Positions 9,119 through 17,978 of a stretch of DNA of 64,000 bases are shown piece by piece. The notes beneath the pieces were generated by a model. That model worked only from the letters and a program-made list of their open reading frames with translations. It had not been told where the DNA came from and ran no database searches. Made by a program: the position numbers and the translations under genes. Source of the DNA: Romboutsia sedimentorum (GTDB lineage Bacteria; Bacillota; Clostridia; Peptostreptococcales; Peptostreptococcaceae); NCBI RefSeq assembly GCF_030131845.1, contig NZ_JASKYM010000009.1, positions 1-64,000 on the forward strand, written 5' to 3'. Every line of letters begins with the position of its first letter. Position 1 is the first letter of the stretch.

Positions 9119-9167
9119 ATTAGGAAACTATATATTGCTTTAAGCTTACTAAGCATAGTTTCCTAAT
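9119..9167 (-). promoter_or_regulatory. Intercistronic hairpin between acsE and acsB
   Basis: A perfect 13-bp inverted repeat (9119-9131 and 9155-9167) encloses a nested GCTT/AAGC stem. No U run follows on the minus strand, so it is unlikely to be a simple terminator. It may protect or process the mRNA 5' of acsB. Confidence 0.6.
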
Positions 9168-9193
9168 CTGTACTTTAAAATATTTTTTATCTA

Positions 9194-10006
9194 TTATCCG
9201 TTAAATGCAAATGCACCTTCATTTAATTCTAAATAAGAATCTGCGTATAAAGAAGCTCCATTTATTATGTCACAAGACTTTATAGTTTTCATTAATTCTG
9301 CATCACATGGATTTATTATAGCTGAGCTAAATCCATTTGCCATAGCCATAGCAAGCCATGCATTATCAAGTATTGGTCTTACATGTTTAGGACATCCGTT
9401 AGATACGTTAGATAATCCACCTGTAGTTAATAATCCCATTTCAGTCATCATTCTTATAGCTTCTAATACTTCTATTTGCTTATCTTGCATTCCTTTTATA
9501 ACTAAGCATAATGGGTCAAATAACATATCTTCTGGTTCTAATCCTGCTGTTAAACCTCTTTCTAACATTTCTTGACAGTAAGCCATACGCTCATCGTTAT
9601 CTCTTGGTATACCTTCTTTAGCACATAAAGCTATAACTCTAGCTTCATATTCCCCTGCTAAATCTATTAAATCTATTCTTCCACCTGCATCTGCAGAGTT
9701 TATTATTGGTTTTGCATGAGTTCTATCATATACTTTAAGACCAGCTTCTATAGCTTTTCTATTAGCAGTATCTAATGCTAATGGAACATTGTTAAATTCC
9801 TTTTGAAGTAATTGAACTCCCCAAGCCATTAACTCTTCTCCATCTCTCTCTGCAGGTCCTATATTAAAATCTATATAATGAGCTCCAGCTTCTAATTGTT
9901 CTTGCGCTCTTTTTAATATTGGTTGTGGATCTCTCTCAGCTAATGCTTTCCTTATTACTGGTGATATACAGTGTATTCTTTCACCTATAATCATAAATTT
10001 TTCCAT
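9194..10006 (-). CDS. acsE: Methyltetrahydrofolate:corrinoid protein methyltransferase
   Basis: The 270-residue protein is a TIM-barrel pterin-binding methyltransferase, seen in FMIIGERIHCISP, GAHYIDFNIGPAERDG, DTANRKAIEAGL and GGLSNVSNGCP. AcsE moves the methyl group from methyltetrahydrofolate to the cobalt of the AcsC/AcsD protein. The length is normal and the ATG at 10006 has GGGGGAT upstream. It sits between acsC and acsB, in the order used by related clostridia. Confidence 0.95.
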   Translation of the reverse strand: MEKFMIIGERIHCISPVIRKALAERDPQPILKRAQEQLEAGAHYIDFNIGPAERDGEELMAWGVQLLQKEFNNVPLALDTANRKAIEAGLKVYDRTHAKPIINSADAGGRIDLIDLAGEYEARVIALCAKEGIPRDNDERMAYCQEMLERGLTAGLEPEDMLFDPLCLVIKGMQDKQIEVLEAIRMMTEMGLLTTGGLSNVSNGCPKHVRPILDNAWLAMAMANGFSSAIINPCDAELMKTIKSCDIINGASLYADSYLELNEGAFAFNG

Positions 10007-10052
10007 TATAATTATCCCCCTTGGATTTTGTATAGTATATGTATTTTATTCT

Positions 10053-11429
10053 CTAAGCGTTTGCTAAAGCTTCATCTTTCTTTGCTTTGTATTCTCTTAA
10101 GAACTTAGGTATTTCCATTGATTCTTCTGTACCTATTACTACATTCCATCCTGGTAAGCAATCTTCTATATCGCCTTTAAGAACTGCAACTTTACCTGGT
10201 ATGATTAAATCTCTATTCTTAGTCATTTCACCAACATTTGATTCTTTTATAAAGTTAGCTATTGAACTTCCTCCAAACTTACCTGCAGACCAAGCTGTAA
10301 GAACTGAGTATCCTCCAGCATCTGGTATTGCTAACCATACTGGTACTTTAGATCTTTCTACATCTCCTGATACTATGAAGTAAGTTAATGCAAAGTCAAC
10401 AGTAACTATTACTGGTGAATTTTCATCTGGGTTATTTATTGGATATATTTTTGGTTCAACTCTCATTGGTTTTTGTGGATCAGTGTATATATTTTGTCTT
10501 AATGCGAATAATGGTAAAGCTTTTGCATAATCTATATCATCTATAACTATTATAGAACCGTATTTAACTGTAAATACTGATGATAATGCAACTTCCATAT
10601 TTGCATTGTCTTGTGCTAATTTGTTTGCAAATACTATTGATGGGTATCCAAATGTTCTGTCTTGTTCTTTTAAAGCTATTCTTCTAACTTGAACAGCATT
10701 TGTAAATGTATCTTTTATATTTTCTCCAGTTACATCTAATATTAACTCTCTATATCCTGCAGCTTGAATTAATTCAACTGTAGCATATAATTCTTCTAAG
10801 CTAGATGCTTTAACTCCTAGAGCTAATTTATCTGCTTTAACTACTTCTATCATTTCTTTGTAGTTTTCTTTAGTAGCACCGTATACTACTGGTTTTTTAT
10901 CTTTTAATATTTCAACAGCTTCTTTAGCTATAGCTGCATCTTCACATACTAATATGTAAGCTAAGTCTAAATTACTATCTTTAACTCTATTTACTACATT
11001 TAAAAATCCTTCTTTATTTTCGAAGTACTCTATAAGAGCCATTTCAGCTTTCATTTCTTCGCCTATTCTTACATAATTAACAGCTTTTATGTTAGCTAAT
11101 TTAGCATCTATTTCTTCATTAGTCATGCATTCACAAAATGCTACAGCATATCTATTTCTATTTATTAAAGTTTTTTCATGTCTGAATAATACAGTTTCTG
11201 CCCCTAATTCATATTCAGAATTTTCTGCTCCAATTTTTATACCTCTCATTAATGGTGCAGTTGCCTCTGATAATTTTGCTAATGATTCATCAGACATATG
11301 TGGACACTTACTTACTTCTACAGCTCCTGAAGCAACTTTCATACAAAAAGCCATACAAGTTGGGAATCCACAATCCTTACAGTTTTTCTTTGGTGTTAAT
11401 TTAAATATATCTAAAGCTTTTAATGCCAT
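10053..11429 (-). CDS. acsC: Corrinoid iron-sulfur protein large (gamma) subunit
   Basis: The 458-residue protein has the N-terminal [4Fe-4S] domain with Cys17, Cys20, Cys25 and Cys42 (NCKDCGFPTC and KCPH), a TIM-barrel middle, and a C-terminal cobamide-binding region. With AcsD it carries the methyl group from AcsE to AcsB. It starts with ATG after GGGGGA and lies 29 bases after acsD. The RACo-like protein at 4440-6368 is its likely repair partner. Confidence 0.96.
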   Translation of the reverse strand: MALKALDIFKLTPKKNCKDCGFPTCMAFCMKVASGAVEVSKCPHMSDESLAKLSEATAPLMRGIKIGAENSEYELGAETVLFRHEKTLINRNRYAVAFCECMTNEEIDAKLANIKAVNYVRIGEEMKAEMALIEYFENKEGFLNVVNRVKDSNLDLAYILVCEDAAIAKEAVEILKDKKPVVYGATKENYKEMIEVVKADKLALGVKASSLEELYATVELIQAAGYRELILDVTGENIKDTFTNAVQVRRIALKEQDRTFGYPSIVFANKLAQDNANMEVALSSVFTVKYGSIIVIDDIDYAKALPLFALRQNIYTDPQKPMRVEPKIYPINNPDENSPVIVTVDFALTYFIVSGDVERSKVPVWLAIPDAGGYSVLTAWSAGKFGGSSIANFIKESNVGEMTKNRDLIIPGKVAVLKGDIEDCLPGWNVVIGTEESMEIPKFLREYKAKKDEALANA

Positions 11430-11458
11430 GATTTTTTCCCCCTAACCCTACAATTTAA

Positions 11459-12403
11459 TTAAGCTAATGCGCTAACTAGTTCTTTTACAGTTTCTATTGA
11501 TTCTGGATGACGAAGTATTACTGCATTTGATCCACCAACTAATGAACTTACTGCAGTTGATATTTCCATTGCGATACCTCTTTTTTCAATACATCCCCAA
11601 GCTGGTTCATCTTCCTCGCTTGCTATAGATTCCTTAACATTCCAACTTTCAAATGAAACAGGAGTTATTATAGGCATTTGTAATGTTTTATCATTTTGAC
11701 CAAATGCAGCTAATCTAATTCTATCCATAGTCGATGCAACATACTCATATCCATAACCAACCGCTGAAGAACCAACATTCATAACTACATTTTCAGATTT
11801 TACTCCTAATTGAGTTAATAAAACGTTTAATTGTTTAGCTAAGTTTATATCAACAGAAGATTCAGCTGATACTTTGTGGCTATAAGCCATAGTTGCTGCT
11901 GCTCCTACTGCTTTATAGTTATCTTCTGTAGCTGATAAGAATAAACTATTGTATCCATCTATAGTTTGAGCTACTTTTTCAAATAATTTTCCATCTTTTT
12001 CATGATTTCCACAACCAGCTATTACTAATGGTAAGCTAACAGCTTGTGCAACTTCCTTAGCAACTTGTGCACATTCTTCTGGAGTTTTATCTAATCCATT
12101 TGGATCTGCACTTACAAGTTTTAGACATATAAAGTCTGCTTTTGTATTTGCTTCTACATACTTAGCCCACTTAACTGGACAATCAGCAACCTCTTTATAC
12201 ATTTCTTTAAATGAATCAGTCCATCCTTCTGGATAAACATCGCTTATTTCTATTCCTACTTTTTGAGTATTTCCAGCTACTCCATCAAAGTTATAAAATG
12301 GTAAAGTATTTTCCCCACCTATTTTTATTGCTTTTTCTCCTGTTCCTATTTCTACTTCTGATATCTTACCAGAATATTTTTGAACAGACATTTTAAATGC
12401 CAT
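11459..12403 (-). CDS. acsD: Corrinoid iron-sulfur protein small (delta) subunit
   Basis: The 314-residue protein is the usual length for AcsD and shows the TIM-barrel patterns TKADFICLKLVSADP and VSLPLVIAGCGNHEKD. It pairs with AcsC to hold the cobamide. Its ATG follows GGGGGA, and it starts 19 bases after the CooC-type gene, so the two are co-transcribed. Confidence 0.95.
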   Translation of the reverse strand: MAFKMSVQKYSGKISEVEIGTGEKAIKIGGENTLPFYNFDGVAGNTQKVGIEISDVYPEGWTDSFKEMYKEVADCPVKWAKYVEANTKADFICLKLVSADPNGLDKTPEECAQVAKEVAQAVSLPLVIAGCGNHEKDGKLFEKVAQTIDGYNSLFLSATEDNYKAVGAAATMAYSHKVSAESSVDINLAKQLNVLLTQLGVKSENVVMNVGSSAVGYGYEYVASTMDRIRLAAFGQNDKTLQMPIITPVSFESWNVKESIASEEDEPAWGCIEKRGIAMEISTAVSSLVGGSNAVILRHPESIETVKELVSALA

Positions 12404-12422
12404 AGTTTTTTCCCCCTTAAGC

Positions 12423-13193
12423 CTAATTTAATTCTAATTTAGCTATTATATCGCTTATTGCAATCTTAGCTTTTGAATCTTCAGGTAGTTCTACTAATGG
12501 TACCCCTGAAGAATCATATTCATATATCATCTCATCCATAGGTACTACACCTATAAGACTCAGATTATGCTTCTCTATTTCTTCTTTTATACCTTTATTT
12601 AACTCTCCATTTGGTACTTTGTTTACTATTAAGTATATTTCTCCTACACTTAACTTAAGTTCTCTAGCTAAATCTCTTATTCTCGCTACAGCTTGTACAC
12701 TTCGTCTTGAGCAATCACTAACTAATAATAGTTTATCTATATGCTTAGTAGTTTTTCTACTTAAATGCTCCATTCCAGCTTCGTTGTCTATAACTAAATA
12801 TTCATAAGCATCTGATAGTTTATCTGTCTGCTCTCTTAATATACCATTAACATAACAATAACAACCTTCTCCTTCAGATCTTCCCATTACCATTAAGTCA
12901 TATCCTTCGCCTTCTGCTAGACAAGTATTTAATCTATATTGTAAATATTGAGCTTTAGTCATACCTCCTGGAAATGAATTCCCTTGTTTTTCTCTATTAC
13001 TTACTTCTTCTCTTATAGCCCCTATAGTTGATTCAATTTCAATTCCTAATACTTCATTTATGTTAGCATTAGCATCTGCATCAACAACTAATATAGGACC
13101 CTTTTTATTACTTACTAAATTATTAATTAAAAGCCCTGTAAGACTAGTCTTACCAGTTCCACCTTTTCCTGCTACAGCTATGTTATATCCCAT
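12423..13193 (-). CDS. cooC: CooC/AcsF-type nickel-insertion ATPase
   Basis: The 256-residue MinD-like ATPase has the deviant Walker A GKGGTGKTS (residues 9-17) and the nickel site Cys111-x-Cys113 in GEGCYCYV. These match CooC and AcsF, which use ATP to load nickel into CO dehydrogenase or acetyl-CoA synthase. Because it sits between lpdA and acsD, close to acsB, it is the better candidate for an AcsF role. A second copy lies next to cooS. The start has GGGGG ten bases upstream. Confidence 0.92.
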   Translation of the reverse strand: MGYNIAVAGKGGTGKTSLTGLLINNLVSNKKGPILVVDADANANINEVLGIEIESTIGAIREEVSNREKQGNSFPGGMTKAQYLQYRLNTCLAEGEGYDLMVMGRSEGEGCYCYVNGILREQTDKLSDAYEYLVIDNEAGMEHLSRKTTKHIDKLLLVSDCSRRSVQAVARIRDLARELKLSVGEIYLIVNKVPNGELNKGIKEEIEKHNLSLIGVVPMDEMIYEYDSSGVPLVELPEDSKAKIAISDIIAKLELN

Positions 13194-13250
13194 CCTAAGA
13201 TTTCCCCCTTTGTTTAGTCAAGACAGAGCTTTTAAATTTCACTCTGACTT

Positions 13251-14642
13251 TTATGCTTTTGCTAATTGAGGTGCTGCATGAACACATTCTCCATGTACAT
13301 CGTGAAGAGCTTCCATTAAGCCTTCTGATAACGTTGGATGTGCATGTATTACATCTCCTACTTGCTCTACAGTTAATCCTAAATGAACAGCAAGTGATAA
13401 TTCTGTCAATAAGTCTGTAGCATGAGGACCTACTATTGAAGCTCCTATTATCTTGTCCTCTTTATCAGCAAGAATTTTTATAAATCCTTGGAAGTGACCA
13501 ATAGCTTGAGCTTTACCTAATCCTCTAAATTCAAACTTACCTACATTATATTCTAAGCCTTCTTCTTCTAACTGTCTTTCTGTTTTACCTACAGCAGCAA
13601 TTTCTGGCTCTGTATATACACATCTTGGTACAGCAGTATAGTCAACAGTTTTATTTTTACCAAAAGCGTTTTCTACAGCTATTATACCTTCCTTAGAAGC
13701 AACATGTGCTAAGAATGGAGTATCTATTAAATCCCCTATTGCATATATACCATCTACATTTGTTTGTAAATTTTCATCTACTACTACCTTACCTCTATTA
13801 AGTTCTATCCCTATATCTTCTACTCCAGAACCGTCAAGATTTGGTTTTCTACCTGTTGCCATTAATACATACTGAGTTTTTATCTCTTTCCCATTTGAAA
13901 GTGTAGATACAACTTCATCACCTACTACTTCACATTTTTCCATCCCACTATCTGTTAATACTTTAATTTTATCCTTTTTAAACTGTCTCTGCAACTGTTT
14001 TGCTACATCTTTATCTTCAAAATGTAATATTTGCTTACCTCTTTGAACTATAGTAACTTCTGTTCCTAATGTTCTTAAAAATTGACCTATCTCACAACCT
14101 ATTACTCCTGCGCCAACTATTAAAATTGACTTTGGTAATTCTTCTAATCCTAGCACTTCATCACTAGTTATTATTCTTTTCTTATCATATGGGAACATTG
14201 GTAAAACTACAGGAGCTGATCCATTAGCTAATATTATTTTATCAGCAGTTATCATTTCCTTTGAACCATCTTCCTTAGTAACTTCTATAGTATTTTTATC
14301 TACTAATTTTCCAAATCCATTAACTAAGTTTACTCCTCTTTTTTCAAATAGGAATTCTATTCCACTTATTAATTGATTTACTATTTTATCTTTTCTAGCC
14401 ATTATAGCTTTAAAATCTGGTTTTATTTCGCCTTCTATATTTATACCAAAGTCTTTGGCTTCTCTTATATTCATAAGCATAGAAGAAGATGCAAGTAATG
14501 CTTTAGTTGGTATACAACCAACGTTTAAACAAGTTCCTCCAACTCTTCTTTTTTCTATTACTGTTACTTCTGCACCAAGCATAGCCGCCTTTATAGCTGC
14601 AACGTATCCACCTGGTCCTCCCCCTATAACCGCTATTCTCAT
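13251..14642 (-). CDS. lpdA: Dihydrolipoyl dehydrogenase
   Basis: The 463-residue flavoprotein has the FAD motif GGGPGGY at the start, the redox pair Cys38 and Cys43 in GGTCLNVGC, the NAD motif GAGVIGCE and the C-terminal HPTLSEG catalytic His-Glu pair. It reoxidises dihydrolipoamide with NAD. I chose ATG 14642 because GGGGGAAAATAAA precedes it; the ATG at 14657 falls on the ribosome binding site. It lies between metF and cooC in the operon and probably acts with GcvH. Electron transfer to MetF is a speculative alternative. Confidence 0.93.
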   Translation of the reverse strand: MRIAVIGGGPGGYVAAIKAAMLGAEVTVIEKRRVGGTCLNVGCIPTKALLASSSMLMNIREAKDFGINIEGEIKPDFKAIMARKDKIVNQLISGIEFLFEKRGVNLVNGFGKLVDKNTIEVTKEDGSKEMITADKIILANGSAPVVLPMFPYDKKRIITSDEVLGLEELPKSILIVGAGVIGCEIGQFLRTLGTEVTIVQRGKQILHFEDKDVAKQLQRQFKKDKIKVLTDSGMEKCEVVGDEVVSTLSNGKEIKTQYVLMATGRKPNLDGSGVEDIGIELNRGKVVVDENLQTNVDGIYAIGDLIDTPFLAHVASKEGIIAVENAFGKNKTVDYTAVPRCVYTEPEIAAVGKTERQLEEEGLEYNVGKFEFRGLGKAQAIGHFQGFIKILADKEDKIIGASIVGPHATDLLTELSLAVHLGLTVEQVGDVIHAHPTLSEGLMEALHDVHGECVHAAPQLAKA

Positions 14643-14687
14643 TTTATTTTCCCCCATACTTAATTAGTCTTTAGTTTTTTATTAATT

Positions 14688-15569
14688 TTATAGTCCAGCA
14701 GAATCCAATATTGCAGGAACGTTTTCCTCTGCTCCTATTGCCATTATGTGAACACCATCACATAAATCTTCTTCTATTAACTGTCTTATAAATTCTCCTG
14801 ACATTTTTATACCTTCAGATACCCAGTTTTCTTTTCCTGCAGCTCTTAATCTTTCTATTTGCTCATCTGGAACAAATATACCTGGAACATTTGCAGTCAT
14901 AAACTTTGCCATCCCTGGAGATTTTAAAGGTACTATCCCTGCTAATACCTTACAGTCCATAGCTTTAGTTAATTTTCTGAATTCTCTCATATGTTCTATA
15001 TCATAAACAGCTTGAGTTTGGAAGAACTTAGCCCCAGCATTTATTTTCTTTTGCATTTTCATTAATTGTACTTCTATTGGAGCATACTCTGGAGTTACTG
15101 ATGCACCTAAATAGAATTCTGGAGATCCTTTTAATGAGTTTCCAACTAGGTCAGTTCCCTTCATTAAAGTCTCAGCCGTTTGAAGTATTCCAACACAATC
15201 TAAATCAAACACACCTTTGGCTTGTGGATGGTCTCCAACAACTGTATGGTCCCCTGTTAAAGCTAACATATTATTTATTCCAAATAGTCCAGCTGATAAC
15301 ATTTCACCTTGTATAGCTATTCTATTTCTATCTCTTCCAGTCATTTGTAAAACTGGCTCTAATCCTACATCTTTTAATAACTTGCAAGTAGCAAGTGAAG
15401 TTGTTCTCATTACTGCTGATTGGAAGTCAGTTACGTTCGCTGCATGAACTCTTCCTACTAATGGTTTAGCACATTCTACTAAGTGAGAAAGGTCAGTTCC
15501 TTTTGGCGGTGCCATTTCAGTAGTAACTGCAAACTTTCCACTCTCTAATGTTTGTTTTAATAAGCTCAT
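14688..15569 (-). CDS. metF: Methylenetetrahydrofolate reductase
   Basis: The 293-residue protein is of MetF type, with MAPPKGTD near the N-terminus, ANVTDF and a GDHP motif in the barrel. It reduces methylene-THF to methyl-THF, the methyl donor for AcsE. The next gene upstream, metV, encodes its usual partner in clostridial MetVF enzymes. The start is ATG 15569, eight bases after GGGGG; a TTG one codon upstream is the alternative. Confidence 0.93.
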   Translation of the reverse strand: MSLLKQTLESGKFAVTTEMAPPKGTDLSHLVECAKPLVGRVHAANVTDFQSAVMRTTSLATCKLLKDVGLEPVLQMTGRDRNRIAIQGEMLSAGLFGINNMLALTGDHTVVGDHPQAKGVFDLDCVGILQTAETLMKGTDLVGNSLKGSPEFYLGASVTPEYAPIEVQLMKMQKKINAGAKFFQTQAVYDIEHMREFRKLTKAMDCKVLAGIVPLKSPGMAKFMTANVPGIFVPDEQIERLRAAGKENWVSEGIKMSGEFIRQLIEEDLCDGVHIMAIGAEENVPAILDSAGL

Positions 15570-15602
15570 CAATAAATCCCCCTTTTAACCTTTTTAAACT
15601 CT

Positions 15603-16280
15603 CTATGCTTCAACTGTAGCTTCTTTTTCTTTTTCCTTTAAGTTTAAACCTCTTGGATTATTTTGTTTAGAATAATCTTTCATTGGTCTTATTGCTACCA
15701 TGTTTTCTAATTGATCTATATCTTTTAATCTATTATATATCATTATCCAAGCGCAATCATGTTCTGAGTTCACTTCACATTTACCATTTTTAGCTCCACC
15801 ACATGCTCCATTTATTAATCCCTTTGCACACATAGTTACTGGACATATTCCGCCTGTCCATCCAAGCTCACATTCTCCACAAGCTTTACAAGACTCTTCA
15901 AATTCTCCAACTCTCTTTGTTTCACCGATAAACAAAGTGTTGTTAGCTGGATAAACTGGAAGGTTCTTAACATTTTTAACTATAGTTTGTGTTCCATCTC
16001 CACAAGCTAAAGATAAAAGTGCATCAGCCTCTTTAATTTCTTCTTTTAATACTTTTAAATCTTTTTTAGATTTTAAAAGATTACATGCTGGATCTAATAA
16101 TGTATACCCCAAAACATTTTTTCCTTCAGCTTCTAAAACTTCTTTCATTTTAAGAACTTCTTCTTCTCCACCACTTTTACAAGTCGCAGCACATTGACTA
16201 CATCCAACTAAGACAACTTTCTCAGAATCCTTTAAGAACCCTAAAATTTCTTGCATTGGTTTATTTTCAGAAATTATCAT
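15603..16280 (-). CDS. metV: MetV, small partner of methylenetetrahydrofolate reductase
   Basis: The 225-residue protein is Cys-rich, with Cys27, Cys30 and Cys34 near the start and a cluster in ESCKACGECELGWTGGICP and NGACGGAKNGKCEV. This matches the MetV / methylene-THF reductase C-terminal family, which binds zinc or iron-sulfur clusters and pairs with MetF. It is next to metF with a 33-base gap. How electrons reach the pair in this organism is not shown by the sequence. Confidence 0.9.
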   Translation of the reverse strand: MIISENKPMQEILGFLKDSEKVVLVGCSQCAATCKSGGEEEVLKMKEVLEAEGKNVLGYTLLDPACNLLKSKKDLKVLKEEIKEADALLSLACGDGTQTIVKNVKNLPVYPANNTLFIGETKRVGEFEESCKACGECELGWTGGICPVTMCAKGLINGACGGAKNGKCEVNSEHDCAWIMIYNRLKDIDQLENMVAIRPMKDYSKQNNPRGLNLKEKEKEATVEA

Positions 16281-16321
16281 CCCTATTCCCCCTTAAAACG
16301 TATATATTTCTCTATTTTTTA

Positions 16322-17194
16322 TTACTTATTATTTTGTAATTTGCAAGCCTTGATTACGTGTTTAGCAAGTACAGATGTAGTTACTGAACCTACCCCTGCA
16401 GGAACTGGTGTTATCATAGATGCTTTTGAAAGTACTGCATCAGTATCAACATCTCCACATAATTTTCCGTCAGCTCCTACATTTATACCAACATCTATAA
16501 CAACTGCGCCTTCTTTAACAAAGTCTTCTTTAACCATTTTAGCTCTACCTACAGCAGCTACTAAAATGTCAGCTTCAGCTGTTACTTTAGCTAAATCTTT
16601 AGTTCTAGAGTGACATATTGTAACAGTTGCATTTTCATTTAATAAAAGCATTGCAGCTGGCTTTCCAACTACCATACTTCTTCCAAGTACAGCTACTTTA
16701 GCTCCATTTAAATCTACATCATAGTGCTTTAATATTTCAACTACTGCAGTTGGAGTACATGGTGGGAATCCTGTTGTATCACCTTCCATAACTTTTGCAG
16801 AGTTTATTGGACTGAAACTATCTACATCTTTTTCTGGAGCTATTATGTATTTTATAGCTTCTTCATCTAATTGCTTTGGAAGTGGTCTAAAACATAATAT
16901 ACCATGTACATTATTATTTTCATTTAATCCTTTTAAAGTCTTAACATATTCTTCTTGAGTAACATCTGAAGGTAATTCTACAACTTCTGTTTGTATTCCT
17001 GTGCTTTCACATCTTTTTAATGCGCCTCTTTCATAAGCTAAGTCACTTCCATTTGCTCCAACTCTTAATATAGCTAACTTAGGATTTATACCCTCTTTAA
17101 CTAATTCATTAACTTCTTTTATTAAACTTTCACTTATTTGATCAGCTACTGGTTTTCCTTTTATTATTTGTCCTTTAGTTGCAGTTACTTCCAT
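16322..17194 (-). CDS. folD: FolD-type methylenetetrahydrofolate dehydrogenase, probably lacking cyclohydrolase activity
   Basis: The 290-residue protein has the FolD folate and nucleotide domains, including GRSMVVGKPAA and TPVPAGVGSVTTSVL. FolD normally does both the dehydrogenase and cyclohydrolase steps. Here the residue four after the conserved Tyr54, normally the catalytic Lys, is Ala58. The VQLPLP motif reads CFRPLP, with Phe102 in place of Gln. Both residues are needed for the cyclohydrolase step in studied enzymes. The neighbour fchA encodes a separate cyclohydrolase, so this FolD is likely dehydrogenase only. The ATG at 17194 follows GGGGGC. Confidence 0.93.
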   Translation of the reverse strand: MEVTATKGQIIKGKPVADQISESLIKEVNELVKEGINPKLAILRVGANGSDLAYERGALKRCESTGIQTEVVELPSDVTQEEYVKTLKGLNENNNVHGILCFRPLPKQLDEEAIKYIIAPEKDVDSFSPINSAKVMEGDTTGFPPCTPTAVVEILKHYDVDLNGAKVAVLGRSMVVGKPAAMLLLNENATVTICHSRTKDLAKVTAEADILVAAVGRAKMVKEDFVKEGAVVIDVGINVGADGKLCGDVDTDAVLSKASMITPVPAGVGSVTTSVLAKHVIKACKLQNNK

Positions 17195-17261
17195 GTTCAA
17201 CGCCCCCTAAATTTATTTATATCTAAATACTACAAATAGTATTAATTTTCTTATTTAATAT

Positions 17262-17894
17262 TTATTTTCCTAATGCTCTTTCAACTTTAGCATATACTTC
17301 ATCACAGATTTTTACACCTTCAGTTACTAAAGTATCTACTTCAGTTTTTACTTTATTAACATAATCTTCATCTTTTATAGAGTTTATGTTAATTACTACA
17401 TTTAGCTGTCCACTAAGGATGGCAGCTCTTAAACATTGAACCCCAACTCCTACATCACTTATAGCAAGTTTTGATCCCTTGTCCACTAAATCTTCATGTA
17501 ACTTTATTGCGTCATAGCATACCTTAACTATATTTATTGGCACTTCACAAGCTACCTTTAATGCATTTTCCATTGTTTCTTCTTTTATCTTCTTTTCTTC
17601 CTCAGTTGATTTAGGAAGTCCATAAGCTTTTGAAAGAGGTAGGAAACACTCTGCATCTTCATCTATCATATTTAATAATCTTTTTTCTATTTGACCTGCT
17701 TTTACTAATGTTTCTTTTACACTTTCTTCATACTCAGCATATTTTTTCTTACCTATTGTTAGATTGCATACCATACTACCTAAGGCCATACCCACAGCAC
17801 CAACTAATGCAGCAGCTCCGCCACCACCAGGTACTGCTGATTTAGAAGCTAGCACTTCTACAAATTCAACACAATTTTTTTCTGATATTTTCAT
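17262..17894 (-). CDS. fchA: Methenyltetrahydrofolate cyclohydrolase (cyclodeaminase family)
   Basis: The 210-residue helical protein belongs to the formiminotransferase-cyclodeaminase family, with VPGGGGAAALVGAVG near the start and GSKLAISDVGVG later. In acetogen clusters this gene is the FchA cyclohydrolase that turns formyl-THF into methenyl-THF. It lies between fhs and folD, the order of the pathway. The ATG follows GGGGG. The 84-base gap to fhs contains a stable hairpin. Confidence 0.92.
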   Translation of the reverse strand: MKISEKNCVEFVEVLASKSAVPGGGGAAALVGAVGMALGSMVCNLTIGKKKYAEYEESVKETLVKAGQIEKRLLNMIDEDAECFLPLSKAYGLPKSTEEEKKIKEETMENALKVACEVPINIVKVCYDAIKLHEDLVDKGSKLAISDVGVGVQCLRAAILSGQLNVVININSIKDEDYVNKVKTEVDTLVTEGVKICDEVYAKVERALGK

Positions 17895-17940
17895 TGTTTT
17901 TCCCCCTTGAGTACTCTAAAGGTATTATATTATGTATAAG

Positions 17941-17964
17941 TAGAGTGTGGAAAACCACACACTA
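17941..17964 (-). promoter_or_regulatory. Intercistronic hairpin between fhs and fchA
   Basis: Arms 17941-17950 and 17955-17964 pair nine of ten bases around a 4-base loop. No U run follows on the minus strand, so it more likely affects mRNA decay or processing than termination. Confidence 0.55.
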
Positions 17965-17978
17965 CTTTAATTTATATA

